From UTCHB3 sp002050155 (GTDB lineage: Bacteria; Bacteroidota; Ignavibacteria; Ignavibacteriales; Ignavibacteriaceae), in the NCBI GenBank assembly GCA_030584105.1, contig CP129491.1, positions 1,178,001-1,242,000 of the forward strand: DNA of 64,000 nt, given 5' to 3'. A program made the position numbers and the translations under genes. Each line of letters starts with the position of its first letter. Positions within the stretch are counted from its first letter, which is position 1. The notes beneath the pieces are model-generated. The model did not search any database. It was not told the DNA's origin and saw nothing but the letters and a program-made list of their open reading frames with translations. Shown one piece after another: positions 44,200 to 54,406 of this stretch.

Positions 44200-44765
44200 G
44201 GAAGTGATGTCCTTTTTCTTCTTTAAAACATTCGCAAATTTACGAAATTTTCTTCTCTTTATTGTATCCTTTTCGCTTTTGGTTTCGTGCCCGTTTTTTT
44301 TCTTTGGTTTATTTTTTGGGACTAAGCCATTTGGTTATTTCGTCGGGCAATTTTGTACAGTAGCAATAACACTTTCTGCAGAGATGCAAGTTCAGGTTCA
44401 CTACCTGCGCAAAGGGGGGTCGCAAACACACCTAACCGATTGAGGGGCAACTGAAGGCTCGATATCCATCGGATCAATTGAAAACATAATTCTGACAAGA
44501 GCAATAAAAACACATTTTTCACAGCGGAGATAGCTGAAATCACATTTTCACAGAAAGGATTACAAAAAAAAATCCCGAGTGGCATGGTTCATTAAAAAAA
44601 GGTAAAATTAACAAACCGCACCCGCAACGGGAGAAAATTTGATTGCTTCAAGAAAGCATTTTCTTTTTAACTGATAAAAATCTTTCTGCTTCAGCGAAGC
44701 ATTTTTATAACGGATGAAAGCTTAACAATTCATAACCATCATCCCTTTAACGATAAAAAATTTCG
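44200..44765. other. 566-bp spacer, no supported gene; 40-bp array at one end
   Basis: The first 380 bp are T-rich and without recognisable structure. An 87-codon minus-strand frame (44585-44322) has no start signal and no recognisable product. From 44644 to the T9SS gene stop there is a degenerate 40-bp array, listed separately. Confidence 0.5.
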
Positions 44766-44800
44766 CTACTTTAACAGCATCATCTTTTTAACGGCTGAGA
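44644..44800. repeat. Degenerate 40-bp tandem array copying a T9SS gene 3' end
   Basis: The anchor TAAC(N)G(N)TGA-like sequence recurs at 44668, 44708, 44748 and 44789 (40, 40 and 41 bp). The last copy is the coding end of the 840-residue T9SS protein (VKKMMLLK-stop). The others lie in the downstream spacer and have diverged. Confidence 0.75.
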
Positions 44801-47288
44801 AACCACCTGCCTTCAGTTCGTAAAAATAGATACCACTCGGAAGTGCAACTGCATCAAACGCAACGGAATGCACACCTGCTTCCTTAACACCATCAGCCAA
44901 AACAGCTACTTTCTCCCCAAGTGAGTTATACACAACCAACGAAACATTTGCGCCAACAGGCAGAGAAAACTTAATGCTTGTGCTTGGGTTAAACGGGTTC
45001 GGGTAGTTCTGCTCTAACGCAAAATCTCTCACAATCCCCACTTCCATTATTTCCGAAAGATAATAGTAACGAACCGACCCATCATAGTCAAACTGGGCTA
45101 ATCTGTATTTATAGGCACCCGGTTCTAAATTTTTATCGGTGAATTCATAACTGCAGTAACCGCATTCGCCGTTCGTGCTGACGAAATGTATTTCAGTCCA
45201 GTTTTCAGAATTGTTGCCTGCACCGATGCCGCTCCCCATTCCTGTGCCCGCACCTGAACCCGCACCGGTGGTGGTGATATTGCCAAAGCCCGCACCCCCA
45301 CTGAAATCCGCACCTGCGCCGAAACCGGCACCGGTGGTGGCTCTTTGGAGCGAATACCCCCGGTTGTTCACAGTGTTGCCCACCGACCATGCAATCGCCA
45401 CATCACGCCCCTGCACGCTTCCGTTGAAACTGAGCATCTCAACGGGCACGGCATCCGGATTATAATATTTCACAACACTTCCCGAGTTTCCCATGCACCA
45501 CGCAGTTCCGGCGTCGAGAGCAAACATATCGTTAAAAGTGTTAATCGTCTGCCGCGGCTCCTGTTTCCAAGTGTTACCTCCGTCGTTTGAAGTGAAAGCA
45601 TATCCTGAAGCGCACGCAGCAAAAGCACGGGTTTCACTTCCAAATTTCACAATTGCTGTGCTCCAGACTGTGAAGTTAGGTTTCAGAGTTGCGGGGCTCC
45701 ATGCTGTTCCGCCGTTTGTTGTCCAATAAGTATTTCCTGAACTTCCGGCGACAAATCCCCTGTCTCTGTCAGCGAAGGAAATGCCGTACGAGCCTAAACC
45801 ACCCATTGCCAGCTGTTGCACCCACGAAACACCGCCGTCGGTGGTTCGGAAAACGGTTTCGCCGGTGCCGCAAATCCAGGCAAATTCCTCATCTACCACA
45901 CAAATATCCCACGCGAGCACATTGTTTGGCAGGTTGTATTGCAGCCACGAAACACCGCCGTCGGTAGTTTTGAGCACGATACCGTTGGTGCCGGTAACCA
46001 TCACTACATTTTGTGAAAAATGATCGATAGCAATGAATTGGTGCGTATTCCCCAGCCCGGCGCTGTACTCGCTCCAGGTGGCACCGCCGTCTTTGGAAAA
46101 AACGATCCGGCTCGAGTCGCATGCGCCGTAAATAGTGTTTGCGTCGGGCACGGTAATTTCGTTAATTTTCCTCCCATTCGGCACCCGGATATCACTCCAT
46201 GTAGTACCGCCGTTTGTTGTTTTACCGATATAGCCGCCCGTAGCGCAGATATAACCGATGTTAGCGTCGGCAAACGCCACATCGTTAAGCGTTGCGTTCG
46301 TGAAGCGGTAACCCAACTCGGTGAAGTTCGCCCCGGCGTCGGTTGATTTTGCCAGGTATCCCCGTCCTCCGTTGACAAACAGAGTGTTATCTCCGTAGAA
46401 ATCCACGGCATACTTCACACCGGGCCCGCTTCCTCCGGGCATAATAATTTGTGCCCAGCTTGTTCCAAAATCTGTAGTTCTGAAGCCGATAGTGTCGGTC
46501 CCCACCGCAATACCCACGCCCTGTGAGTTGAAATCAATATCCCACAACACCCGCGAAGTTGAAGATACATCATTTTGTTGCACCCACGAGGCGCCGCCGT
46601 CGGTGGTTTTTATAATTCTGTGCCTTGCGCCCACCACAAAGCCCGTATCCGCGTTAATAAAGCGTACCGCCCGATAGTCCGCCGAAGTAATTGCCCCCAA
46701 ATTCAGCTGCGCAAACGAGTCCCCTCCGTTAGTTGATTTCAGTACCGTGCCTGTGTTCCCCACCACGAACACAGTCTGCGGGTCGGTTGCGTAAACGCCG
46801 TATAAAGTTTTGTTTGAAATAGCGGTATTCGACTGCGAGAACCATGTTTGACCGCCGTCGGTGGTTTTAATAATAAACCCAAAGAACCCAACCGACCACC
46901 CAATCATCGGCGTAACGAAGTAAATGCCATACTTCGTGGTATCCGGGGCGTTCGTTATTTGAATCCATGAAGTGCCGCCGTTCGTGGTTCTGTAGAAACC
47001 ACCACCGAGTGCACCCGCAGCCCAACCGAGATTATCGTCGTAAAAATAGAGGTTTCTGATGATCGATTCGGTTGTGTCATAAGAGGTGATGCTCCAGTTC
47101 ACCCCACCGTCGGTTGAAAGTAAGCATTGGTCGTAGTTGCTTAGCGCAATAAACTTGTTTTCGCCAATCGCTGCACCGGCGTGCATATCGTTGGAAGTAG
47201 GGTATGGGTTTTGCGTAATCCAGTGTTGCTGCGCAAACACACCGGTGCTGCAAAAAAAGAAAACGACAAAGATGATGAAGTTTCGCAT
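44766..47288 (-). CDS. T9SS-exported Ycf48/BNR-repeat beta-propeller protein
   Basis: 840 residues from the ATG at 47288, after AGAGAGG and starting a signal peptide (MRNFIIFVVFFFCSTGVFAQ). About twelve blades share a TTDGGxSWxxQ or TTNGGTTW motif, the Ycf48/photosystem-II assembly-type repeat found in secreted propellers. An FN3-like linker domain (PVEMLSFNGSVQGRDVAIAW) is interrupted by a Gly-rich insertion of about 44 residues made of two 22-residue copies. The C-terminus is a T9SS type A signal (EQNYPNPFNPSTSIKFSL ... FSAVKKMMLLK). It may bind ligands or mediate adhesion; no catalytic site was seen. Confidence 0.87.
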   Translation of the reverse strand: MRNFIIFVVFFFCSTGVFAQQHWITQNPYPTSNDMHAGAAIGENKFIALSNYDQCLLSTDGGVNWSITSYDTTESIIRNLYFYDDNLGWAAGALGGGFYRTTNGGTSWIQITNAPDTTKYGIYFVTPMIGWSVGFFGFIIKTTDGGQTWFSQSNTAISNKTLYGVYATDPQTVFVVGNTGTVLKSTNGGDSFAQLNLGAITSADYRAVRFINADTGFVVGARHRIIKTTDGGASWVQQNDVSSTSRVLWDIDFNSQGVGIAVGTDTIGFRTTDFGTSWAQIIMPGGSGPGVKYAVDFYGDNTLFVNGGRGYLAKSTDAGANFTELGYRFTNATLNDVAFADANIGYICATGGYIGKTTNGGTTWSDIRVPNGRKINEITVPDANTIYGACDSSRIVFSKDGGATWSEYSAGLGNTHQFIAIDHFSQNVVMVTGTNGIVLKTTDGGVSWLQYNLPNNVLAWDICVVDEEFAWICGTGETVFRTTDGGVSWVQQLAMGGLGSYGISFADRDRGFVAGSSGNTYWTTNGGTAWSPATLKPNFTVWSTAIVKFGSETRAFAACASGYAFTSNDGGNTWKQEPRQTINTFNDMFALDAGTAWCMGNSGSVVKYYNPDAVPVEMLSFNGSVQGRDVAIAWSVGNTVNNRGYSLQRATTGAGFGAGADFSGGAGFGNITTTGAGSGAGTGMGSGIGAGNNSENWTEIHFVSTNGECGYCSYEFTDKNLEPGAYKYRLAQFDYDGSVRYYYLSEIMEVGIVRDFALEQNYPNPFNPSTSIKFSLPVGANVSLVVYNSLGEKVAVLADGVKEAGVHSVAFDAVALPSGIYFYELKAGGFSAVKKMMLLK
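45209..45340 (-). repeat. 66-bp in-frame repeat inside the Ycf48-like gene
   Basis: GCACCGGTGGTGG occurs at 45262 and 45328, 66 bp apart, and the encoded 22-residue units ATTGAGFGAGADFSGG... and TTTGAGSGAGTGMGSG... align. The insertion splits an FN3-like domain between LQRAT and NWTEIHFV. Confidence 0.8.
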
Positions 47289-47687
47289 AAAAACCTCTCT
47301 GTTTGTTCGTAAAAAAAACACACAGATAAAGCTGAAACACATTCCGAGGCAATCACTTGCGTCGGTTCCGATTACTTTCTGCGATTAATTAGGTTTGGCA
47401 AACTTACACATTTTTTTCTTTTTTTCATAATGATTCATAATCTTTTTACGGGGAGGCGCCTGTGGAGTGAGCGGTTGGGGTGCTTAGGGTGCTTGTATTT
47501 AGGTTGGGGGACAGTTGAGGGTGAACTGAACAAGATGATTTGAGGAGCGGTTGGAAGTGAACAAAACAAGGTAGTCTGCGAAACCGGAGCTTCGGATTCG
47601 ATGTGCCGAGGAATAATTGTTTATTCCGCAAATTTTTCTATTTATTGGGTTATAAAAAAAATTTTTATGCACCACTTCGGTACAAAA

Positions 47688-48554
47688 ATGAATCTTAATA
47701 CCAAAAAATTTCGGGTTTCCGGGCAAAATTCCTTCAATATGAAAGATCACCCGACCGACTTCACCGCCGGGATAAAATCTAAATCAGACGCAAAAACTGA
47801 CCTGGAATCCAACATTAAACTAATGGCTGAAATGCAGGATATGATGTACGCTCACGATAAATGGGGGCTGCTGATTATCTTCCAGGCGATGGATGCTGCC
47901 GGTAAAGACGGCGCTGTTAAACATGTGATGAGCGGGTTGAACCCTCAGGGTACTCAGGTTTTCAGCTTCAAACAGCCTTCTGCTGAAGAGCTTGACCACG
48001 ACTACCTCTGGCGCTACAACAAGGCTCTGCCAGAACGAGGCAGAATCGGTATCTTCAACCGTTCTTATTACGAAGAAGTGTTGGTGGTTAAGGTGCACAA
48101 CCTGATTAAATTCCAAAAACTTCCCGACCCCGTGATGGATGGCGATATATGGAAAAACCGCTACCGCCAAATCAGAGACTACGAAAAATACTTGGATGAA
48201 AACGGCATTAAAGTCCTTAAGTTTTTCCTGCACATCTCTAAAGAGGAACAAAAAAGACGGTTTTTGGCACGAATTGAAAACCCCGCTAAAAACTGGAAGT
48301 TTTCTGAATCCGACCTTAAAGAACGCTCATACTGGGACCATTATCAGAAAGCATTTGAAGAGGCTATAAACAACACTTCAACCGACTATGCGCCGTGGCA
48401 TATTATCCCTTCCGATAAGAAATGGTTCGCCAGGTTGCTTATTTCCGAGATTATCGTCGAAAAACTGAAAGAATTGAAGGTGCACTATCCCGTCCTTTCA
48501 GAGGATCACATTGCCAATTTGCAGAAATATAAGGAATTGCTGATTAAGGATTGA
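47688..48554 (+). CDS. Polyphosphate kinase 2 family protein
   Basis: 288 residues from the ATG at 47688 (MNLNTKKFRVSGQNSFNMKD), which matches the usual family start. Upstream in-frame starts exist at 47667 and 47601 but add no conserved sequence. Walker A is AMDAAGKDGAVKHV, followed by GTQVFSFKQPSAEELDHDYL, RGRIGIFNRSYYEEVLVVKV (Walker B region) and KFFLHISKEEQKRRFLAR (lid). PPK2 enzymes transfer phosphate between polyphosphate and nucleotides in the cytoplasm. Class (AMP, ADP or both) cannot be set by eye. It is a single gene flanked by T9SS genes on the other strand, closed by the terminator at 48641-48685. Confidence 0.92.
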   Translation: MNLNTKKFRVSGQNSFNMKDHPTDFTAGIKSKSDAKTDLESNIKLMAEMQDMMYAHDKWGLLIIFQAMDAAGKDGAVKHVMSGLNPQGTQVFSFKQPSAEELDHDYLWRYNKALPERGRIGIFNRSYYEEVLVVKVHNLIKFQKLPDPVMDGDIWKNRYRQIRDYEKYLDENGIKVLKFFLHISKEEQKRRFLARIENPAKNWKFSESDLKERSYWDHYQKAFEEAINNTSTDYAPWHIIPSDKKWFARLLISEIIVEKLKELKVHYPVLSEDHIANLQKYKELLIKD

Positions 48555-48640
48555 TTTTTTTTCTTTCCCTGACTTTCCGGTTCGAACATTCCGAGAGTTA
48601 CCGGTGAAAAATTAAGTTTCTTAACCATTGAAAAACAAAA

Positions 48641-48685
48641 AAGCGCGCTTCAATTTCAGAAAACTCCAAAAACTGAAGCGCGCTT
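48641..48685. terminator. Bidirectional terminator
   Basis: The 12-bp perfect stem AAGCGCGCTTCA/TGAAGCGCGCTT with a 21-nt loop is preceded by A-rich sequence and followed by AATTTTATAATT. It can end both the PPK2 transcript (plus) and the convergent broken T9SS gene (minus). Confidence 0.82.
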
Positions 48686-48863
48686 AATTTTATAATTAAA
48701 TGTTCACGGAGTTTGCCCTACTCCCACTCCTCCGTTCCCGTTCTCGTAGGAATACAACACCATTACTCATTGAGTTGATATACCGCCGGTGGCAAACGGT
48801 GCTCTCCTTTCTCCAAACCGCCGGTCCGGCCCCCGTTTCTACGGGGAAACAACGCAACCCTCC

Positions 48864-50298
48864 TTACTTAATCAGCAGCATCTTCTTTGCCGATGAAAAC
48901 GCGCCCGCTTTAAGTTCGTATATATACAACCCGCCTGTCAGCGCAGTTTGCATCAAACGAAACCGAGTGCGAACCCGCCTCAAAAACACCACTCGCCAAA
49001 ACTGCAACTTCCTCACCAAGCGCATTGTAAACAACAAGCGAAACGGTCTCAGAAACCGGCAGTGTAAATCTTATAACCGTGCTTGGGTTAAAAGGATTCG
49101 GGTAGTTTGTGAAAGCGAATACTCTGTCGGTACAGCTCCAACCTCAACCCAAAACCTCGCCCGAATATTTAACGGTGCCGTCAAATCTGTTTGTTTCAGG
49201 CGGTATGTGTAGTTCCCCGCTGCTAAATTTCTGTCCGTGAAAGAGTAAGCTGTAATGCCAACCTTAGTACCGCTTCCGGGCACAAAACCCGAGCACCTCC
49301 CAAGAGCCGGCGGCACTTCTTTCAACATAAAACCCGCTGTTGTTAAGCTCTGACGCGAGTTACCCAGTTCAGCGTTACATCACTGCCAAGCACCGAAGCT
49401 GTAAACGAAACCAACTCAACCGGCAGCGGCACTAATTCCGGAGGCAACATAAGCGCAGTCGTTCCGCCCGTCGGGTTTACCGTGTTCACTGTACCCCAAA
49501 CGCCGTCTTCATCGGTTGCTTCATGCGGGTAAAGGTTGCCGTTCAGGTCGCGCGCTTCCACTCTGCGCACGCCATTGGGGTTCACATTTGGTATTATCGT
49601 TCCCCACGCGCCGTTTATCGCGTTCACGCTGTCGCTGTAAAACAGAGCGTAAGAAGTTGCTGTTGTGTTCACTGTACCGTCATCCTCCGCGAAAGTTGCC
49701 GCTAACGGGCGCCCCGTGCCGTCAACATTATCATAGAGCAGTACAAAACTTTTTGCCGGGGCGGTCGATCTGCTCCAGATTCCCGTTCTGCAGTACCATC
49801 CACATCAGAAGCTAAGTTAAGCACCTGAGCGGAATCTGCAGAAGTCAGCCTTGTGGCAATTGAAGTGCCGCCGCACCATCGTTCAGCATAATTCTGAACA
49901 TTACATAACCGCCCGGCACAAACCGTGCGTTGCCTGTCGGCTCGTTTACAAACCATCCGCTGTAACTGCCGGTGGCATCAGTAGTGAAAACCCCGTAGTT
50001 GCCCGCAGTAGCCATTGCGGGACCGGTTGACCTTACAAAAGGGCTATCCGCCCTCACAAAAATAGCGTTACCGGCGCCGCTGGTCGTCGGGCTGTCGGTT
50101 GATCTTACAATCTGATTGAAATATCCTGTATTCAGCGTTGGGTGTTAACCCGGAAATCGTTCCGAAATATGCGTACGGAAGTCGGTTTGTGTTACCGGTG
50201 TTTATGCCCTGTATGTATTTGGGCTGAATCGTAACATTTAACGATTGCCCGAAAATAACGCCTGCAGAAACAATTAACATCAAAAAGAATTTTTTCAT
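48864..50298 (-). pseudogene. T9SS-exported protein gene broken by about seven single-base indels
   Basis: A signal peptide (MKKFFLMLIVSAGVIFGQ) starts at 50298, and a T9SS end (FSSAKKMLLIK-stop) ends at 48864. Between them the frame shifts near 50127 (+1), 49877 (-1), 49795 (-1), 49353 (+1), 49283 (+1), 49110 (-1) and 48952 (+1). Once corrected, the product is continuous: VRSTDSPTTSGAGNAIFVRA, then SGWFVNEPTGNARFVPGGYV, PVELVSFTASVLGSDVTLNW, EYSLSQNYPNPFNPST. No nonsense substitution was found in the restored frame. It would be about 475 residues. The neighbouring genes are intact, so this is either a recent pseudogene or a local sequencing or assembly fault. Confidence 0.8.
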
Positions 50299-50717
50299 CT
50301 TGTTCTCTCTTTTAATTAATGATGATCCTTTTTATCGGGAAGGTTTCGGCTAAACGGACAAAGCAGGCAACACTTCTTTAATTAAAAATTGCGGTTATGA
50401 ACAACATTTTGCTTTGAACAACATTTTTTGGATAAAGAATTGCAGCCGCACGGAAATATTTTCGTGCCTCCCATCCCGCAAAAAAGATTCCTCTTCAACT
50501 ACAAACCTACAATCGATTATTATTATAAACAAATTAACCTGAAATTTTTTGGGTTTTTAGGATAAAAATTTGCCTGCTGATTAAAATTATCCCGCTTGAA
50601 AAAACTACTGCGCAGGTTTAATTAGAAAGAAAAAGTGTCTGGTTTAAAAAAATAACGCCCTGACCGGTTTTCAGTCAGGGCGTCAGGAAACTATGTTAGT
50701 TTGTTATTAAGTATTTC
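50299..50717. other. Intergenic region with terminator, no gene
   Basis: 419 bp between two minus-strand T9SS genes. It contains the terminator at 50644-50683 and an AT-rich leader for the broken gene. Nothing else was recognised. Confidence 0.6.
50644..50683 (-). terminator. Intrinsic terminator of the 1038-residue T9SS gene
   Basis: The 10-bp stem ACGCCCTGAC/GTCAGGGCGT with a 9-nt loop is followed on the minus strand by TATTTTTTT. It lies 35 bp after the stop. Confidence 0.9.
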
Positions 50718-53700
50718 TTACTTTAACAGCAACATCTTTTTGATTGATTTGAAATCTGCTGTGTTAATTTCATAGAAATAAAGACCGCTCGGAAGTGCTG
50801 CTGCGTCAAAGTTTACTTCGTGATACCCGGCTTCCGTTTCACCGTTTATAAGTGTTGCAACCTTTTGTCCGATTGCATTATACACACTCAGCGTAACCGT
50901 TCCGCTCACCGGAATCGAAAAGCGAATCTTAGTGCTCGGGTTGAACGGGTTCGGATAGTTCTGTTCCAATGCGTAAACAGTCGGGTTAAGTTCAACTTCA
51001 ACCGTTGGTGAATATTCAAACGAGCCGTCGTTATCAATCTGTTTCAGCCTGTACTGAATTTTGTTGCCAAAGGCTTTATCATCAACGAAGTTATAGTATT
51101 TTGGTGAGTTTGCCGTTCCGTGTCCCTCAACGAACCCAATTTTCTGCCACTCATCACCACCTGTGCTCCTCTGAACTTCAAAACCGTTGTTATCAACTTC
51201 AGTTTTTGTCTCCCAGTTAAGCATAACCTTGCCCGCCAAAGCCTTCGCCGTGAAGGATGAAAGTTCAACAGGGAGTGGTTCCGCTTCACTGACCATTACG
51301 AATTCAGAAAAACTTTCAACTCCACTGTAAACATATTCGTCCGTCGCTGCCTCATAAGTCAAGGTTCCAACCAAAGCAAATGCACCCGATCCTGGTGTAG
51401 CTCTTTTGTATAGGTCAATTGATTTATTCTCAGGGTCGGTTATTCCTGTCAGGCTGCTTGCTTTGAATCTAAGCTCCGCGGAAGTGAAAACTAATCCATT
51501 ACCCTCAATCACCCAACGCCAATCGGATACATTTTTCCCACCGGGTAATCCTGTCTGATCTACAGGTGCACCTTCATACCGGGTAAGTGTAACGGTTGCG
51601 CCTGTTGTAACATTGGTAAACACAATCGAAGCCCCGGTTCCTATAAAAGAAATTGCAGGATTTCCCGTTGCAACGGATTGTGTGTAATTGTTGGGTGTAT
51701 ATTCAAATGGAGGTGTACCTAAGTGTGACGCATCGTCTGTATTATACATATCCCATTCAGTGGTTAATGTTGGAAAACCCGATACCGGGTTAGAGGTAAT
51801 ACCACTCTTAACCGTAGGCTTCCTACGAAGGGTTTTATCTACGGTTGTATATCCTCCGTCGCCAGTCCAAGCTGCTAACGGATCAGAACCAATCCTGCCA
51901 AAAATATCTACATAAGAGGAAGTGGATATTTTGTATAATGCTAAGGCATCATCACCGTTGAAGTTACATGCATCATTGTTTTCTGCAGTAACTCCATCTG
52001 GAAGAGTTAAGGCTGCACCGGAATTTTTATAAACTTTAACCGCATTTGAAGCGAGTGTACCTGAAAGAGTTACATCCTTCGTTGCTGAATTCGCACCATT
52101 TGCAAATAACTGTAACTTATAATTTGACAGATCAACATCTGCACCTGTTCCGTTAAATATTTCAATGTATTTATTGTTGCTGCTTCCTTCCACATATTCT
52201 GAAATAAAAAGGTCAGTTGCAGGAACTTCCAACGGTGGAATCGCGATTATAGAGTGAGTGTTTGGTGCGTTATATGTCCCCGGTGTATTGTAATAATTGC
52301 CGGTAAATGTAATTTCGTTATCCGCCGAACTTTTTCCGTTAATTGTGTGCCCCGGTGTTGCATCATACTTAACATCAGCAGTTAAAAAGAGATAATGTGT
52401 CCCAACAGCAAGCGCTTTATTAAGATTTTCGAATACTTTTGTTTCACCAGAACCGTTTGCGGTAGAAGTCATCGTTCCAATTTTCAAATCACTGCCATCA
52501 AGTGTGTTATCCGTTGAATAGTATAACTTTAATGAACCAACCCCAAGATCTTCTGCTGTATAGCTACCTGCAAGCGTTACAGTGACATCATCCAAAGTGG
52601 TGGCACTGTTTACAACATCGATCTTATAACGATATAGAATTTGTTGTGTCCAAGACCGAATAAAATTACCGCTACCGGGATCGCTTCCGGTTATAGTAAT
52701 ACCCGTCGTGTTAAAATATTCGAATGGTGCTGCTATGGAAGTACTTCCGTCAGATAATTTCACCTGCACTGAAATACCGTCGTCTTTATCAACAACTGCG
52801 GGAATTACAATTGCGAAAGTAGCCACCCCACTTCCATTGGTAGCAGTACTAACAGTTAAGTTAGTTGTTGTGGAAGTTCTGCCTGTTCCGTCGATTGTGT
52901 AACTTTCATCCGTAGTTGCATCATTGTCAGTTATCGTAACATCATAATGAAAACTATACCCGGAAACGAGGTTATTGTATTGATCTTTTGCTGTTACAGT
53001 AACTGTTCGTAATGAATTAATTGCCAAAGGTGCTGAAATGGTAGCTGTTGAGTTAGTAGTCGGTGCCCCCGAGTTAATTACTTGTGATACAGTGGCATCC
53101 AAATAACCTGTTGCAGTAACCGCAACGCTTTTTGTTCCGGAAGTTGTTAATAAATTGTTGCCTCCTGAGGGCTTCAATGTTATTTTACCCGGAGCGATAG
53201 TATAATCTGTAGTTATTGTTAAAGCCGTTCCGCCGATTTTAACCGCAGTTATTGCAGCCCGCCAAGCTGCATCATCGGTAAATGTAATTTCGATATCGTG
53301 GTCAACATCGTTGTTTGTATTATCTGCAGTTAATGCGGGGGAAGGATCTCCGGCTTGTCGTTCCGTTACTGTAAAATCATCTACATATCTTTCTGCAGTA
53401 CCGGTTGACCTTTGGTCAAGGAGGCGGATATAGATATTGCTGAGAGAAGAAAGATCATAAGTGAATTGTTGATAGGAAGTTGTGGCATTACTAATTGAGC
53501 CAATGTCTGTCCAAGTGGAGGCATCCGTAGAAACTTGCACTTTTAATGTCCAACCCGTCAAATTTCCACTTCTCCGATACCAAAAAGATAATGCTTCAGG
53601 ATTTGCAAGCAAAGGGGTATAAATTGCGTCATTTGCTCCATTAAAACCTAAACAGGCAGCACCCGTCCGAGGATTATTTATTGTTCTTATTGTTCCGCTG

Positions 53701-53834
53701 GGTGAATTTGTCCAACCCGTAGGCGGAAATGTTACACTCTCAAAACCTTCATTAATTAGATAGGTTTGTGCATAACCATCGAAGAAGAGAATCAACGGCA
53801 GGAAAAGAGTTAAAAATAATAACCGTTTTAACAT
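50718..53834 (-). CDS. T9SS-exported multidomain protein with lamin-tail domain
   Basis: 1038 residues. A signal peptide (to about 22) is followed by a cleaved-adhesin/choice-of-anchor J-like sandwich (YLINEGFESVTFPPTGW, about 24-160). Then come an Ig-like region (ITFTDDAAWRAAITAVKIGG, DUF1533/haem-uptake-type fold, about 180-255), a further Ig-like region (about 260-370), and a lamin-tail domain at about 540-690 (DLFISEYVEGSSNNKYIEIF ... NFNGDDALALYK). An FN3-like linker (PVELSSFTAKALAGKVMLNW) and the T9SS type A signal (EQNYPNPFNPSTKIRFSI ... FKSIKKMLLLK) end it. No catalytic motif was seen, so adhesion or matrix function is likely. Confidence 0.86.
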   Translation of the reverse strand: MLKRLLFLTLFLPLILFFDGYAQTYLINEGFESVTFPPTGWTNSPSGTIRTINNPRTGAACLGFNGANDAIYTPLLANPEALSFWYRRSGNLTGWTLKVQVSTDASTWTDIGSISNATTSYQQFTYDLSSLSNIYIRLLDQRSTGTAERYVDDFTVTERQAGDPSPALTADNTNNDVDHDIEITFTDDAAWRAAITAVKIGGTALTITTDYTIAPGKITLKPSGGNNLLTTSGTKSVAVTATGYLDATVSQVINSGAPTTNSTATISAPLAINSLRTVTVTAKDQYNNLVSGYSFHYDVTITDNDATTDESYTIDGTGRTSTTTNLTVSTATNGSGVATFAIVIPAVVDKDDGISVQVKLSDGSTSIAAPFEYFNTTGITITGSDPGSGNFIRSWTQQILYRYKIDVVNSATTLDDVTVTLAGSYTAEDLGVGSLKLYYSTDNTLDGSDLKIGTMTSTANGSGETKVFENLNKALAVGTHYLFLTADVKYDATPGHTINGKSSADNEITFTGNYYNTPGTYNAPNTHSIIAIPPLEVPATDLFISEYVEGSSNNKYIEIFNGTGADVDLSNYKLQLFANGANSATKDVTLSGTLASNAVKVYKNSGAALTLPDGVTAENNDACNFNGDDALALYKISTSSYVDIFGRIGSDPLAAWTGDGGYTTVDKTLRRKPTVKSGITSNPVSGFPTLTTEWDMYNTDDASHLGTPPFEYTPNNYTQSVATGNPAISFIGTGASIVFTNVTTGATVTLTRYEGAPVDQTGLPGGKNVSDWRWVIEGNGLVFTSAELRFKASSLTGITDPENKSIDLYKRATPGSGAFALVGTLTYEAATDEYVYSGVESFSEFVMVSEAEPLPVELSSFTAKALAGKVMLNWETKTEVDNNGFEVQRSTGGDEWQKIGFVEGHGTANSPKYYNFVDDKAFGNKIQYRLKQIDNDGSFEYSPTVEVELNPTVYALEQNYPNPFNPSTKIRFSIPVSGTVTLSVYNAIGQKVATLINGETEAGYHEVNFDAAALPSGLYFYEINTADFKSIKKMLLLK

Positions 53835-54406
53835 AGTTACCTCGTTTTTTTATATAAAGCTGAGAAAAATATTAAACTTATTGTTTTTTCATAATTCTTA
53901 ATCCAAGGCTTTTTTTTTGCCTGATTAAGAACAAATAAAACAAATAATCAAATATTCTCTAAGAAGAAACCTAAACTAAGAGGAAAATAACCTAACCGGG
54001 GCAAAATGCCCCCAAAACCTATCTCTTTCTCTTTTTTCAGTCAACAATTGTTGCTTTAAAGCGCCAATTTTAACTAAAAAATCAAAAATTACTTTTTTCG
54101 AAAGAGCACCAATGCAAAATACAAAAAAAATCCTTTTAAATCCAAATTTTTTTTGTGAACGGTCATTTATAACAGAAATTTCTTATTGTATCCATAAATA
54201 AAATAAGTTTCCGCCTGTCAATAGTACAGAAAATGAACAAAATTAAGTTTGTGCAGCACGCAACTTCTTGCCACGCGATACGAAACCCCCAATAGAGAAA
54301 GCACAAAGTTAAGATTACACCTGAGAACAACCCCGGCACTCCTTAACCGGTAAAAAACATTTCCGGTCAAGCTGCAATCGGTATTTGCCGAAAGAGCCGG
54401 CCTTTT
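53835..54406. other. 572-bp AT-rich spacer, no gene seen
   Basis: The region holds upstream signals of the 1038-residue T9SS gene and the 3' side of the small membrane protein gene. An imperfect hairpin (CTTGACCGG/CCGGTTAAG, 12-nt loop) lies near 54341-54370 without a T-tract. Nothing else was recognised. Confidence 0.5.

Noticed and set aside
44322..44585. 87-codon minus-strand frame in the spacer after the prolyl oligopeptidase gene
   Set aside because: No ribosome-binding site, no recognisable domain, and hydrophobic content explained by T-rich DNA.
45175..46677. Several plus-strand frames opposite the Ycf48-like gene with recurring HETPPSVV peptides
   Set aside because: They are antisense images of the repeated propeller blade motif (TTDGGVSW) of the real gene.
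48700..49212. 170-codon plus-strand frame
   Set aside because: It is opposite the broken T9SS gene, whose signal peptide, linker and sorting-signal sequence are clearly on the minus strand.
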